This document shows positions 15,833 to 25,088 of a stretch of DNA of 64,000 bases, piece after piece. A program made the translations under genes and the position numbers. The notes beneath the pieces were generated by a model. That model searched no databases. It was not told the origin of the DNA and saw nothing but the letters and a program-made list of their open reading frames with translations. This DNA is from an uncultured Eubacterium sp. (GTDB lineage: Bacteria > Bacillota > Clostridia > Lachnospirales > Lachnospiraceae), in the NCBI RefSeq assembly GCF_934295145.1, contig NZ_CAKRAS010000007.1, forward strand, positions 1 to 64,000. The letters are read 5' to 3'. Position 1 is the stretch's first letter. Every line of letters begins with the position of its first letter.

Positions 15833-18825
15833 CATCTGATATACTGCTTCCTTGCTTCTCTGATCTCGCTTCCGTCCGTTACTGTCTGAAGTGTAAATGC
15901 CAGTGCAAAATCCTGCAGCTTTACTTTATTTTCTTCCAGCTGTTCTTCTCCGCAGCTGTTGCTTCCAAGACCGGAATGCAGATAATCCAGATGAATGATC
16001 ACATCATCCGCTTTTTCAATTGCAAACGGATGCTGTGCCTGTTCCAGACTTTCATCCGTATAATTGGCCAGATTCAGTCCAAGTGGATGTTCCATCTTGC
16101 ATAGTAATCCGTTTTCACCATCTCCGATGCGGAACCATTTCACCTGCTCACGATGTCCATTTTCCTGCGGAAATACATAATTCGTCATCATTCCATCTAC
16201 TGTATTTTTATAAATGCCCATGATAGAAGCAGCTTTACTGTCCACATAGCTTTCGCCTGGTCCCATGCCATACCACATTGTTTTCTGGAATTCTCTGTTT
16301 CCTTTCATCGTGATTCCGATACGCGGGAAAAATTCCGGCTCCAGTTTTCCTCTCTGCACCGCTTTTCCCTGAAGCTCTACACGCATTTGTCCACAGGAAT
16401 AAATCTCATACGTATAGTCACAGTTAAATCCCCAGGACTGATTATAGCAGCTAAAATATGTCCCGATCCGAACTACCGTTTTATCTGCTTCTTCCTCCCA
16501 GTTGACATACGCTGTCTCTTCTACCGGTTTCTGTAAGAAATATTTATTCATCCAGTCTTCTTTTTTATACATATCGTTATCGATGGTAGCACGATATACA
16601 TTCATTCTCGGACCTTCTGTCAGATATACTCTGTCTTCTGTTCCATATGAAAGTAATTTTCCAAATACAGTACTGAATCTTGCTTTTACCAGATTATTTT
16701 CCACCGTAAGAATTCCTGCACGATCTGACACACGAAGCGGATCTGCTGCTTCCCGCACTGAAAATTCATCCTTGCGGATCTGTATCGGAATCTGCACTTT
16801 TTTGATCTCATGACCGGCCGGTGCAAACAGGCTGTCTTCTTTCTGGCATACAGTCAGATTAATGTAATAATCTGTATTTGCCTGTAGGTCAAACATTACG
16901 ATCGGTAACGCAAGAACCATGCTTTCATGTGGTGCCAAAGTAAGATCTGTCATCCAGCCTTCCTGTATGACAACATCTTCCGCAACAATCTCCCAATGAA
17001 GCGTCACAGCATCTAAATCCAGGAAATCATAATAGTTTGAAATACGGATTTTGTGCATACTTCCTTCCACACCGGTAATATCTACCGACGCAATGATCTG
17101 CTTATACTCTTCCATTCCAGGAGAAGGTGTTCTGTCAGGCATCAGGATTCCATCAATACAAAAGTTTCCATTGGTAGGAAAATCACCATAATTTCCGCCG
17201 TATTTATAATAGATTTCTCCATCTTTCTCCGTATAGATCCCATGATCATACCATTCCCAGAGAAATCCGCCCTGCAAGCGTTTATACTTGCGATACATGT
17301 CCTGATATGCTTTTAATCCTCCCGGACCATTTCCCATCGCATGCCCATACTCGCACATCACATGCGGTTTGTTTCCTTTTACTTCATATTCAGCAATTTC
17401 TTTCAGACCTTTTAACCGCGTATACATCGTAGAATAGACATCTGCTACTTCTGCCTCAAAATCACCTTCATAATGAATCAGCCTGGTATCATCCAGTGTC
17501 CGGATCGCTTTCGCTGCACTTTTGAAATTACAGCCGAAATCAGATTCATTTCCCATAGACCACATAATAATGGAGGGATGATTGCGGTCTCTTTGCACCA
17601 TTCGGACACTGCGATCCACATACATTGCTTTCCATGCAGGATCATCTGTGATCCAGGTATAATTTTCTACCCATTCGAATCCATGACATTCCAGATCTGC
17701 TTCATTGATCACATAAAGGCCATATGTATCACACAGATCATAAAAATATTCATTTGCAGGATAATGGGAGCAGCGGACCGCATTGATATTGTACTGTTTC
17801 ATCAGACGGATATCAGCCTCCATCTGTTCCCTGGTAACCGTTCTTCCTTCTTTCGGATTATAGTCATGATGATTCACTCCATTCAGTAAAATCACCTGAC
17901 CATTGATGCGGAAATTATCGTCTTTAATCTCAATCCTGCGAAAACCACACCGCACGGTCACTTCCTGTGTTCGGGTACTGACTGTAAACTCATATAATTC
18001 CGGTGTCTCTGCTGTCCACGCATGCACATGCAAAATTTCCGCATCCACACTGGCCTGCATCTCTTCGGTGGCAGCTTCTCCGAAAGCAACCACTTCGCCT
18101 CGATAAGTAAGCTTCCATGCGGCCTGTCCCAATGGCTGTTTGCCTGTAATTTTGGCTGTAAACAATCCAGTTTGATAACTGTCATCCAATGTTCCATCCA
18201 CCTGTACATCCAGGATTGCATTTTTCTCTTCATTGATCAGTTCCACATCCCGGAAAATACCGGACAGCCACCACATATCCTGATCTTCCAGATAAGTGCC
18301 ATCTGACCATTTATATACACGTACTGTAATATCATTTTCTCCGGCTTTTACCAGCTCTGTGATATCAAATTCAGACGGAAGCCGGCTCACCTTACCATAA
18401 CCTGCATGCATGCCATTTACCCATACATCAAATGCACTGTCTACCCCATGAAATTTCAGAATTGTATCTTTTTTCAGCCACGCTTCATCCAGGAAAATAC
18501 TCCTTTTATAAATTCCGGTTGGATTTTCATCCGGAACATAAGGTGGATTGATCGGAAACGGATACAATACATCCGTATAGTGCATCCGGTCATATCCACG
18601 CAGCTGCCACACGGACGGTACATCGATCTGATCCCAGCCTTCCAGCAGTCCCGGCTGTTCAAATCCTTCCGGCGAAAGTTCCGGTGCATCCAGATACAAA
18701 AATGCCCATTGTCCGTTCAGGCTCATTCGTTTCTGGGAATCTTTATAAAAAGAAGTTCTTGCATTTCTTCTGCCGATCCCGGTCATCTGATTGTCTTCCC
18801 ATCTTTTCACTGCTTTTCTTGCCAT
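15832..18825 (-). CDS. lacZ: Beta-galactosidase, glycoside hydrolase family 2
   Basis: A 997-residue protein, close to the 1,000-1,030 of LacZ-type enzymes. Domain order is the usual one: sugar-binding jelly roll (WQLRGYDRMHYTDVLYPFP), immunoglobulin-like domain, TIM barrel with the acid/base Glu in MWSMGNESDFG and the nucleophile Glu in HVMCEYGHAMGN, then the small-chain domain with WYGMGPGESYVDSK. It hydrolyses terminal beta-galactosides. There is no signal peptide, so it is cytosolic. AGAGGAGAG precedes the ATG. A LacI-type regulator lies upstream on the same strand, and the promoter carries an array of matching palindromes. No lactose transporter is adjacent. Confidence 0.95.
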   Translation of the reverse strand: MARKAVKRWEDNQMTGIGRRNARTSFYKDSQKRMSLNGQWAFLYLDAPELSPEGFEQPGLLEGWDQIDVPSVWQLRGYDRMHYTDVLYPFPINPPYVPDENPTGIYKRSIFLDEAWLKKDTILKFHGVDSAFDVWVNGMHAGYGKVSRLPSEFDITELVKAGENDITVRVYKWSDGTYLEDQDMWWLSGIFRDVELINEEKNAILDVQVDGTLDDSYQTGLFTAKITGKQPLGQAAWKLTYRGEVVAFGEAATEEMQASVDAEILHVHAWTAETPELYEFTVSTRTQEVTVRCGFRRIEIKDDNFRINGQVILLNGVNHHDYNPKEGRTVTREQMEADIRLMKQYNINAVRCSHYPANEYFYDLCDTYGLYVINEADLECHGFEWVENYTWITDDPAWKAMYVDRSVRMVQRDRNHPSIIMWSMGNESDFGCNFKSAAKAIRTLDDTRLIHYEGDFEAEVADVYSTMYTRLKGLKEIAEYEVKGNKPHVMCEYGHAMGNGPGGLKAYQDMYRKYKRLQGGFLWEWYDHGIYTEKDGEIYYKYGGNYGDFPTNGNFCIDGILMPDRTPSPGMEEYKQIIASVDITGVEGSMHKIRISNYYDFLDLDAVTLHWEIVAEDVVIQEGWMTDLTLAPHESMVLALPIVMFDLQANTDYYINLTVCQKEDSLFAPAGHEIKKVQIPIQIRKDEFSVREAADPLRVSDRAGILTVENNLVKARFSTVFGKLLSYGTEDRVYLTEGPRMNVYRATIDNDMYKKEDWMNKYFLQKPVEETAYVNWEEEADKTVVRIGTYFSCYNQSWGFNCDYTYEIYSCGQMRVELQGKAVQRGKLEPEFFPRIGITMKGNREFQKTMWYGMGPGESYVDSKAASIMGIYKNTVDGMMTNYVFPQENGHREQVKWFRIGDGENGLLCKMEHPLGLNLANYTDESLEQAQHPFAIEKADDVIIHLDYLHSGLGSNSCGEEQLEENKVKLQDFALAFTLQTVTDGSEIREARKQYIR

Positions 18826-18885
18826 AGTATTCTCTCCTCTCTGTTCGATTTAAATGACCCCTTCTCCAACACGTTAACTTAATCC

Positions 18886-18944
18886 ATCTGGTAAAATCAA
18901 TATACTATTTTATTGGTAAAATGTAAATATTTTTACTGGTAAAA
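18886..18944. promoter_or_regulatory. Three operator-like palindromes at the lacZ promoter
   Basis: TTTTACTGGTAAAA (18931-18944) is a perfect dyad, TTTTATTGGTAAAA (18908-18921) has one change, and CTGGTAAAA (18888-18896) is a half site. Their centres are 23 and 25 bases apart, about two helical turns, and the middle one lies inside the promoter spacer. The likely ligand is the LacI-type protein encoded at 19291-20283. Confidence 0.65.
18899..18927 (-). promoter_or_regulatory. lacZ promoter
   Basis: On the minus strand TTTACA (18927-18922), a 17-base spacer and TATATT (18904-18899), about 74 bases before the lacZ start. Confidence 0.7.
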
Positions 18945-19096
18945 TTTCTTTTTTCGCACTTTACACATGATTTATCCATCTGTTTTATTTATTTTTCACA
19001 ATTGATCGCAGCACTCTCTCTGCATCGCAAATAACAGCAATCAAAAAAAAGAACCATAAAACATCTCACTTGCTCTACAGTTCTTTTATTTTATTT

Positions 19097-19290
19097 TATG
19101 ATTTGGGTGTCAAAACACCCAAATCTTGATTACACGGATTGTTCCGTGCTTTGCACTCCCACAATCCTTCCCGCCATTCGCATATCGTGGGATAAAAATC
19201 CCACTTTTATGCTCATATCGGGGCGTGCCCCAAGGTCATTCATCCACCCTTGTGCAAGCACAGGTGGACTCAGACCTTTTGACACTGTAA
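19097..19290. repeat. Highly folded noncoding element after the LacI gene
   Basis: A run of self-complementary words directly after the regulator stop: GATTTGGGTG with CACCCAAATC, CACGGA with TCCGTG, GTGGGAT with ATCCCAC, and GGGGC with GCCCC. Reading frames across it look like noise. On the minus strand the last hairpin is followed by further paired sequence (AAAAGAAC with GTTCTTTT, 19043-19088) that could end transcription. It looks like a mobile or structural repeat or an untranslated RNA end. Confidence 0.5.
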
Positions 19291-20283
19291 TCATTTTATT
19301 ATTTTTACACTGTCACGAATGCATAACTGCGTTGGAACGGATACTTTTACACATATTTCGCGCCCATGCAAAATTCGTTCCTCCAAAAGTTTGACGGCAT
19401 ACTCTCCCATAAATTCCATGTACAAGCGAACTGTTGTAAGAGGAGGGATCATATATTTTGCAGCCGGAATATCATTAAACCCGACAATGCTGATATCCTC
19501 CGGTATGCGCAGTCCAAGCTCATATGCTGCACGATAGCTTCCTGCTGCCATAGAATCATTTGCCACAAACACTGCAGTTGGCAGATTTCCTTCCTGATAT
19601 AATTCTTTCAGAAGTTCATATCCATACTTTGGATAGTACGCACCGTACTTTGTATATTCCGGATGATACAGACCTTTCCGAGTTAATGCATCCTGAAAAC
19701 AGTGTATGCGGGTATCGAGAGATTCCACTCCTTGTGCATTCAACTCCTTGCATCCAATCATACCGATTTTTGTATGACCACATGCGACCAGATACGAAAC
19801 AATCTCCTCTACTGCCTGGCGGTAATCCGCCACAATACTGTCAAATTTCTCCGGATTCGGATTTGCATCCACAAATACAACCGGACATTTCCACAATTCG
19901 ATAACGGCTATCATATCACTTGTAAATGTTCCGGTACAGATTACACCATCAAGCCCACTCAATGATTCTGCTGTATCTTCCATTTTTACCGTCTGTCTGA
20001 GATATCCTTCTTCTTCCAGCTTTCGTTCTAACGCAAGGCGGATACACAAATAGTATGGATCCTCCAGTTCTTCCTCTGGAGAATAGGAGTAAAACACGCC
20101 AATCTTTAATTTTTTTCTGCGTTTTTTCTGTGCGCGTACTTTATATTCCAGTTCCTCAGCGATTTCAAAAATTCTTTTTTTGGTTTCTTCCTGTGCATTT
20201 AAAGTCTCATCATGATTCAACACTCTCGACACCGTTGCAATTGAGACCCCCGCTTTTGCGGCAATGTCTTTGATTGTTGCCAT
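19291..20283 (-). CDS. LacI-family transcriptional regulator
   Basis: A 330-residue regulator. The first 50 residues hold the LacI helix-turn-helix and hinge (ATIKDIAAKAGVSIATVSRVLN). The rest is a periplasmic-binding-protein-like sensor (CTGTFTSDMIAVIELWKCPVVFVDAN; FVANDSMAAGSYRAAYELGL; DISIVGFNDIPAAKYMIPPLTTV). It should repress in the absence of a galactoside-type effector. The gene is upstream of lacZ on the same strand, separated by about 465 bases that contain the folded element and the lacZ promoter with its palindromes, so lacZ is the obvious target. Confidence 0.9.
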   Translation of the reverse strand: MATIKDIAAKAGVSIATVSRVLNHDETLNAQEETKKRIFEIAEELEYKVRAQKKRRKKLKIGVFYSYSPEEELEDPYYLCIRLALERKLEEEGYLRQTVKMEDTAESLSGLDGVICTGTFTSDMIAVIELWKCPVVFVDANPNPEKFDSIVADYRQAVEEIVSYLVACGHTKIGMIGCKELNAQGVESLDTRIHCFQDALTRKGLYHPEYTKYGAYYPKYGYELLKELYQEGNLPTAVFVANDSMAAGSYRAAYELGLRIPEDISIVGFNDIPAAKYMIPPLTTVRLYMEFMGEYAVKLLEERILHGREICVKVSVPTQLCIRDSVKIIK

Positions 20284-20350
20284 TCACAAACACCCCAATT
20301 TTCTTTGTTTCGAAGTAAGCGGATCCAATCGATCTGCTTACACTATTATG

Positions 20351-20533
20351 TTCAAGTCGAACGCACGTGAGACTTGGTGCGTGATTCTGGTCAGCGAAAG
20401 CTGACATATTCTTCTTAGAATCACTGCACATCCTCGCGGAGCGTTTATCTCAGTCGAAGATTGTACTCCCACTGAGAAAGACTTGTTATTACTCACCACT
20501 TGCAGAAGTGGAAGTCTTCTCGACTGAGATAAA
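20351..20533. repeat. Composite intergenic repeat, copy C with a large hairpin
   Basis: Positions 20351-20431 match copy D (45895-45975) at 76 of 81 bases and have the same two-hairpin form as copies A and B. They are joined by CATCCTCGCGGAGCGT (20429-20444, also at 5905-5920) to a branched hairpin: outer stem 20444-20457 with 20520-20533, and an inner AAGACTT/AAGTCTT stem carrying CCACTT/AAGTGG. The element lies upstream of the LacI gene start and could be part of its leader. Confidence 0.8.
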
Positions 20534-20570
20534 TCATATCATCAATCCGGCTGCTGTTCAACCACAAAGA

Positions 20571-22682
20571 CTATTCTTTTCTTTCTTCCCTGTATTTTTC
20601 AATTAAAACAAACACTTCCGGATGCCGTTCCTTCAAATGCTCATCCAGAAGATGTCTGCGTTCCCGGAACCGTTCAGCCAGCTCCGGATGCTCTCTGGCA
20701 ATCCGTTCATGGATTTCCTGCCGGTGCTGTTCAATCTTCTGTGCCAGTGCATGTTCATCTTTCCCGGAGATACGCACAATTTCTTTTAAATGCTCTTCCA
20801 GATGTTCCAGCCATTCATCGAGATCAAGTTCTTCCATATGAGACCAGCTTCCATGCAGTAATTTTTCCACATCCTTTGTCTCTTTCAAATGCTCGATCTG
20901 ATGCATGATCTGCTTCTCCATCTCAGTCTCCGCATCCGCTCCGAAAGCCCATACAAACTCCTGTACGCGATTATCCGCACGTTTTAATGATGCACTGCGC
21001 TCCGCATTATCCACACCGCCTTCTAACGGATATGGACGCTTATAGCCAATGTCTTTTAATGCAATATGGATCGTACGGCGAACATTTCCATTTTCAATCA
21101 AATGTCCAAGCCCCAGTTTTCGCATCTGTGTATTGAGTCCGGAAATGTGCTCTGTAATGTAAAACCGGATTCCTTTTTCCTTCAGGGATTCGCTCAACAG
21201 ATTCAGACGGTCTGCTGCCGTAATATCCATACTTCCAATACCGCTTGCATCCAGAATTACCGCTTTGGTATCTTCCTTCAGTGCCTGCTCAATTTCCCGC
21301 TGTAATATGGAAATATTTGCAAAAAACAGATTGCTGCTGAAACGGTAGATCAAAACCCGGGAAACCGGGTGGATCTGTCCACCCTCTTTCAGATCTCTGA
21401 AATGCTTATGTCCCGGCTGGATTCCAAGAAAACAGGTTGCCGGTTTTGCTGTCCGTATGATCATCTCTGTAAAAGATAAAATAATACCGATCAATACTCC
21501 ATTGATGGTTCCTAAAAACAGTACACCGAAAAATGCACCCAGAAAAATAAAACATTCTGTTCTGCTGACTTTCCACAGTCTTGCAGCCAGATCAAATTCT
21601 GTGGCACCAAGCAGAGCTGAAATCACGATGGCTGTCAGGACCGGAATCGGCAGATATCCGATAAAACCTGTACAAAACAGTAATAATACAATCATAGATC
21701 CGCCTGCCACAAGTCCGGTCAGCTGTGTCTTTGCCTGATACTGTTCCCCCATAGCCGTTCGTGATACGGAACCGTTGATCGGACAGCAGCCGGTAAATGC
21801 TGCTGCAATATTTCCAAGTGAAAATGCCAGAATTTCCTGATTATCATCAATCTGATAACGGTTTTTCTGTGCAAAACTATTCTCTGCCAGCAACGTTTCC
21901 GCCATGATAACGACTGCTACAGACAAACTGATCGTAACCGCCTCTTTTAACGGAACTGCGGAGAAATCCGGCAAACTCCATTTTGGAAGTCCCGGTTCTA
22001 CCGCTGCCAGTGTCTGAATGCCCCAGTCCTGTAACGGAAGTACATTTGTGAATACAGCTCCTCCTGCCATCAGTACCACTGCCATCGGAAATTTTGGTAT
22101 TCTTCTTTTTGCGATTAATAATATAGCAAGAGAAATGACACCAAGAATAACAGAAGGCAAGTTCATTATTTTTGCAGTTCCTGCGATGTGCTCTGCCAGC
22201 TCCAGAAATTCTCCGACGCCTGCCGTTCCTCCCATCAGTTTGGGCACCTGCATCAGAATAATCGTTGTGCAGATACCAGTGATAAATCCACCCATGACAG
22301 GTGCCGAAATATAATTGACCAGTTTCCCGGCTTTCAATAAAGAAAATATTAGCAGCCACAATGCTACAAAAAAGGTCAGCATCGGAACTGCCGCCAGTGC
22401 TTCTGTTGAACCTGCTGTAATATTCAATCCTGCCAGTGCGGAACCGATCAGTGCCGCCGGAGCCGCATCCACGCCAAAGATAAACTGCGGTGATGTAGAA
22501 AACAATGCAAAGAGCAGAATCGGAAAAACGGAACCATACAATCCATATACTGCAGGTAAACCAGCGATCTGTGCATATCCCATGGAAATCGGAATGGACA
22601 CCGCCATGATGATCAATCCTGCCAGAATATCCTTTCCCAGATTTTTCTTATTATAATTTCGCAAAGTATATGCAATCTTCAT
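20571..22682 (-). CDS. SulP-family anion transporter with STAS domain and charged tail
   Basis: A 703-residue protein. Residues 1-400 form the SulP membrane core (DILAGLIIMAVSIPISMGYAQIAGLPAVYGLYG; ANSFAQKNRYQID-like loop; GCCPINGSVSRTA). About 440-550 is a STAS domain with the DASGIGSMDITA loop in which a Ser and Asp mark the anti-sigma-antagonist fold. Residues 575-703 are an unusual, strongly charged helical extension (EWLEHLEEHLKEIVRI; HRQEIHERIAREHPELAERF) not typical of SulP. Substrates of the family include sulfate, bicarbonate and dicarboxylates; nothing here decides which. Confidence 0.88.
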   Translation of the reverse strand: MKIAYTLRNYNKKNLGKDILAGLIIMAVSIPISMGYAQIAGLPAVYGLYGSVFPILLFALFSTSPQFIFGVDAAPAALIGSALAGLNITAGSTEALAAVPMLTFFVALWLLIFSLLKAGKLVNYISAPVMGGFITGICTTIILMQVPKLMGGTAGVGEFLELAEHIAGTAKIMNLPSVILGVISLAILLIAKRRIPKFPMAVVLMAGGAVFTNVLPLQDWGIQTLAAVEPGLPKWSLPDFSAVPLKEAVTISLSVAVVIMAETLLAENSFAQKNRYQIDDNQEILAFSLGNIAAAFTGCCPINGSVSRTAMGEQYQAKTQLTGLVAGGSMIVLLLFCTGFIGYLPIPVLTAIVISALLGATEFDLAARLWKVSRTECFIFLGAFFGVLFLGTINGVLIGIILSFTEMIIRTAKPATCFLGIQPGHKHFRDLKEGGQIHPVSRVLIYRFSSNLFFANISILQREIEQALKEDTKAVILDASGIGSMDITAADRLNLLSESLKEKGIRFYITEHISGLNTQMRKLGLGHLIENGNVRRTIHIALKDIGYKRPYPLEGGVDNAERSASLKRADNRVQEFVWAFGADAETEMEKQIMHQIEHLKETKDVEKLLHGSWSHMEELDLDEWLEHLEEHLKEIVRISGKDEHALAQKIEQHRQEIHERIAREHPELAERFRERRHLLDEHLKERHPEVFVLIEKYREERKE

Positions 22683-22720
22683 CGCAGCAGTCTCTCCATT
22701 TCCAACAAGTTTCTATTATT

Positions 22721-22793
22721 CAAGAATGCCCTCGGCATTCTTGCTGCGAGATGCACGTCATGCAATGCATGACATATTCTTCTGTGCATCTCT
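22721..22793. repeat. Two-hairpin intergenic repeat, copy B
   Basis: Differs from copy A (15760-15832) by one base over 73. It starts seven bases after the stop codon of the LuxE-LuxC fusion gene and precedes the SulP gene, again at a 3' gene end on the minus strand. Confidence 0.85.
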
Positions 22794-22799
22794 GCAAGT

Positions 22800-25088
22800 C
22801 TACACTAGTTCTATTTGCCTGCTCATCTGCCTGATCAGATCTATTCCATCCCAAATCAGTGAAAAATCCAACGCATGTCCTGTTTCTACCACGCGATCGA
22901 CACCCAGGACACCTGAACGGATCAGCTCCGCAGCCATCTGGCTTCGATCCATTCCCACACAGGTTAACGTCTGACATTTCCTTGTCAGTGCCGGATAAAG
23001 ATTCTCCAGATTTTCTCCGCTACACTCCAGGAAAAACCCTCCAGGCACCGTATCATCCCAAACTTCCGGTGAAAGTACAGAAAGCCAGACCAGCACTGCA
23101 GTATCGCCATAACTTTTAATCTGTACATTTTCACAAACAGCTGCCATATACATGGCCTGTTCTAATTTCTGCACCGCAAGGTGTGCTCCAAGTTCATAAT
23201 TACTTTGAATATAAGGAACTGCAGCCTTCCAGAATCGTTCATGTGCGCGCTGTACTTCTACCTTTGTTCCCAGCCAATAAATCAGGGCTGGAGACGAGCA
23301 GGCATTTTGATCATTTAAATATGTATCATTATAGAACGCCCGCACAATATCCGTCAAATCTTCTTTTTTCAAAATCTCCACCGCTGAAAATACAGCTGCT
23401 GACCTGCGATCTGCAAACGCAAGTTCTGTTTTTCCAGGTTCCAATACCGATTTCTGAATTTCCTGAATGCTATTGTCTCCGCCCCAGATCACCCGCACCT
23501 GACAAAGCTCTGAGAGTGCATCTGTGACTTCTTTTTCATGACCGTAACGAACGATCACGATTCTTTTTTTCCATTCCGGCTGCTGCTCCATCACCTGTCG
23601 GATGCAAGAAAGGATAATGCGCTCCTGCATGGTCTCTTTTTCCGGCATCCGCAAAACCACTGGATTTCCGGCCAGCAGGGATGCAGCCATACTGAAGGCA
23701 AACAATACCGGGACATTAGACGGAACAACGTGAAATGCGACACCTCTTCCGATTACCTTTTTCCCATTCCACTGACAGTCGTATTGATCCCTGAGATGTT
23801 TTAAATTCCCTTTTCTGCACCAAAAAGAAAATGCGGCCAGATCTGCAGCCTGCACACTATGATTTTCTTTCCGGATTGTCTGATACAAAGTATCCAGAAA
23901 GTTGATGGTTTCCTCTGAAAAGGGAGTATATGGTCTTTGCTCTGCAAGTTCATTCAAACTTGTAATATCGCCCAGTAAAAATTGAAGACCTTTTTGCCGG
24001 TTATTCTTCTCGAAAGTGTCAGAACATCCCCGGATCTGCGCATGTTTTAATCTACCGATCACTTCAAAATAAGCGCCCTTTCGTCCACACGGACAATCAT
24101 CCACTCCCAGCAATCTGCCCTCATCTTCCGTCAGAATACTGTGCCCCGGATAGCTTTTCGGAAGAGTCGACACTACCTGAATGATTCCGCGCTCTCCAAT
24201 ATTGCAAAGCGAAAAATCAGAAGCCCGCCGAAAGAGAACGCCTGAATAATCAGAGGCATGCAAATGCCCACATTCACATTCCATAAAAATACTGCCCGCC
24301 TGCTCTGCCATACCATAGTAATCATGTACTTCTGCAATGCCGCAAACCCGGAGCAGTCCTGCTTTGTATTCCTCTTTTGAAACCGCCTGAGAAGCTAGCT
24401 TCTTCCAACCGCCGCCATGTATTAGGATTCCCTTAGACAGGTCTTTTTTTAGCCCCAACTGCTCTAAGGCCAGCACCAGATACTTCCAGATAAGAAAAGT
24501 AAAGCCAAAGATCAAAAACGGCTCATTACCATATTTTTCCAGAAACTGATCCAGCGTTTCCAAATCCAATGACATATCTTCTTTTAATGCAAAGGTGCGG
24601 TATCTTCCAAACAGAGAAAATCCCCTGATTCCTGCTGCCCGCGCTGAAAACTGCTGCATCCCGGACAGGGCTGAAGGTGCATCGATCACCAGCATCGGAA
24701 GTCTTTTTTTCCCAAGGAAATCTGCACCAATCTTTGCCAGTGCTACCTGCTGACGTGTTCTATTTTCCCCGTCCAAAACTATTTTGGAAGCCATACTGCT
24801 TGTTCCGGAGGAAGTTATAACCTTATACTCATCCTGTTCCGTCGACATGCTGCTCAATGTGAGTCGTTTAAATAATCCTGCCGGAAGAAAGGGAAGCTCA
24901 CTGTAATGTGTTACTTTCTCCTCATCAAAACCATATGAGTCAAGCATTCTGGCATAAGCTGGGCAATGCTTCCTGTGATAAATGCTCAATTCCTTTAGCT
25001 GTGCAGTAAGCTGCTCATCTTTCTGTGCTTTTTCCAGACAATATATTTCATGTACTCTTTGTTCTTCCAAGTTTCTCCCCTCCCTCAT
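22800..25088 (-). CDS. LuxE-LuxC fusion: acyl-protein synthetase plus acyl reductase
   Basis: A 762-residue two-domain protein. About residues 10-365 match the LuxE acyl-protein synthetase pattern (VITSSGTSSMASKIVLD; VHDYYGMAEQAG; IRGCSD with Cys355). About 400-760 match LuxC acyl-CoA/acyl reductase (AFHVVPSNVPVLFAFSMAAS, then LNDQNACSSPALIYW with the probable catalytic Cys597). LuxE activates or transfers an acyl group and LuxC reduces it to an aldehyde. In luminous bacteria these are separate subunits. There is no luciferase here; neighbours are a ligase, carrier protein and dehydratase, suggesting aldehyde formation from a carrier-bound acid. ATG 25088 overlaps the ligase stop (ATGA), but a TTG at 25070 with a strong GGAGGGG site is possible. 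Confidence 0.8.
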   Translation of the reverse strand: MREGRNLEEQRVHEIYCLEKAQKDEQLTAQLKELSIYHRKHCPAYARMLDSYGFDEEKVTHYSELPFLPAGLFKRLTLSSMSTEQDEYKVITSSGTSSMASKIVLDGENRTRQQVALAKIGADFLGKKRLPMLVIDAPSALSGMQQFSARAAGIRGFSLFGRYRTFALKEDMSLDLETLDQFLEKYGNEPFLIFGFTFLIWKYLVLALEQLGLKKDLSKGILIHGGGWKKLASQAVSKEEYKAGLLRVCGIAEVHDYYGMAEQAGSIFMECECGHLHASDYSGVLFRRASDFSLCNIGERGIIQVVSTLPKSYPGHSILTEDEGRLLGVDDCPCGRKGAYFEVIGRLKHAQIRGCSDTFEKNNRQKGLQFLLGDITSLNELAEQRPYTPFSEETINFLDTLYQTIRKENHSVQAADLAAFSFWCRKGNLKHLRDQYDCQWNGKKVIGRGVAFHVVPSNVPVLFAFSMAASLLAGNPVVLRMPEKETMQERIILSCIRQVMEQQPEWKKRIVIVRYGHEKEVTDALSELCQVRVIWGGDNSIQEIQKSVLEPGKTELAFADRRSAAVFSAVEILKKEDLTDIVRAFYNDTYLNDQNACSSPALIYWLGTKVEVQRAHERFWKAAVPYIQSNYELGAHLAVQKLEQAMYMAAVCENVQIKSYGDTAVLVWLSVLSPEVWDDTVPGGFFLECSGENLENLYPALTRKCQTLTCVGMDRSQMAAELIRSGVLGVDRVVETGHALDFSLIWDGIDLIRQMSRQIELV

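Noticed and set aside
15654..15839. Small protein shared by 15654-15839 and 22726-22974 in the plus direction
   Set aside because: The identical amino acids come only from the two copies of the intergenic repeat; no ribosome site and the frames diverge after it.
17053..18306. Several plus-strand frames inside lacZ
   Set aside because: Shadows of the 997-codon lacZ gene on the other strand.
20210..20431. 73-codon frame starting in repeat C and overlapping the LacI gene
   Set aside because: It starts at the repeat loop ATG but runs into the regulator in another frame; kept only as a note that the loop could initiate translation.
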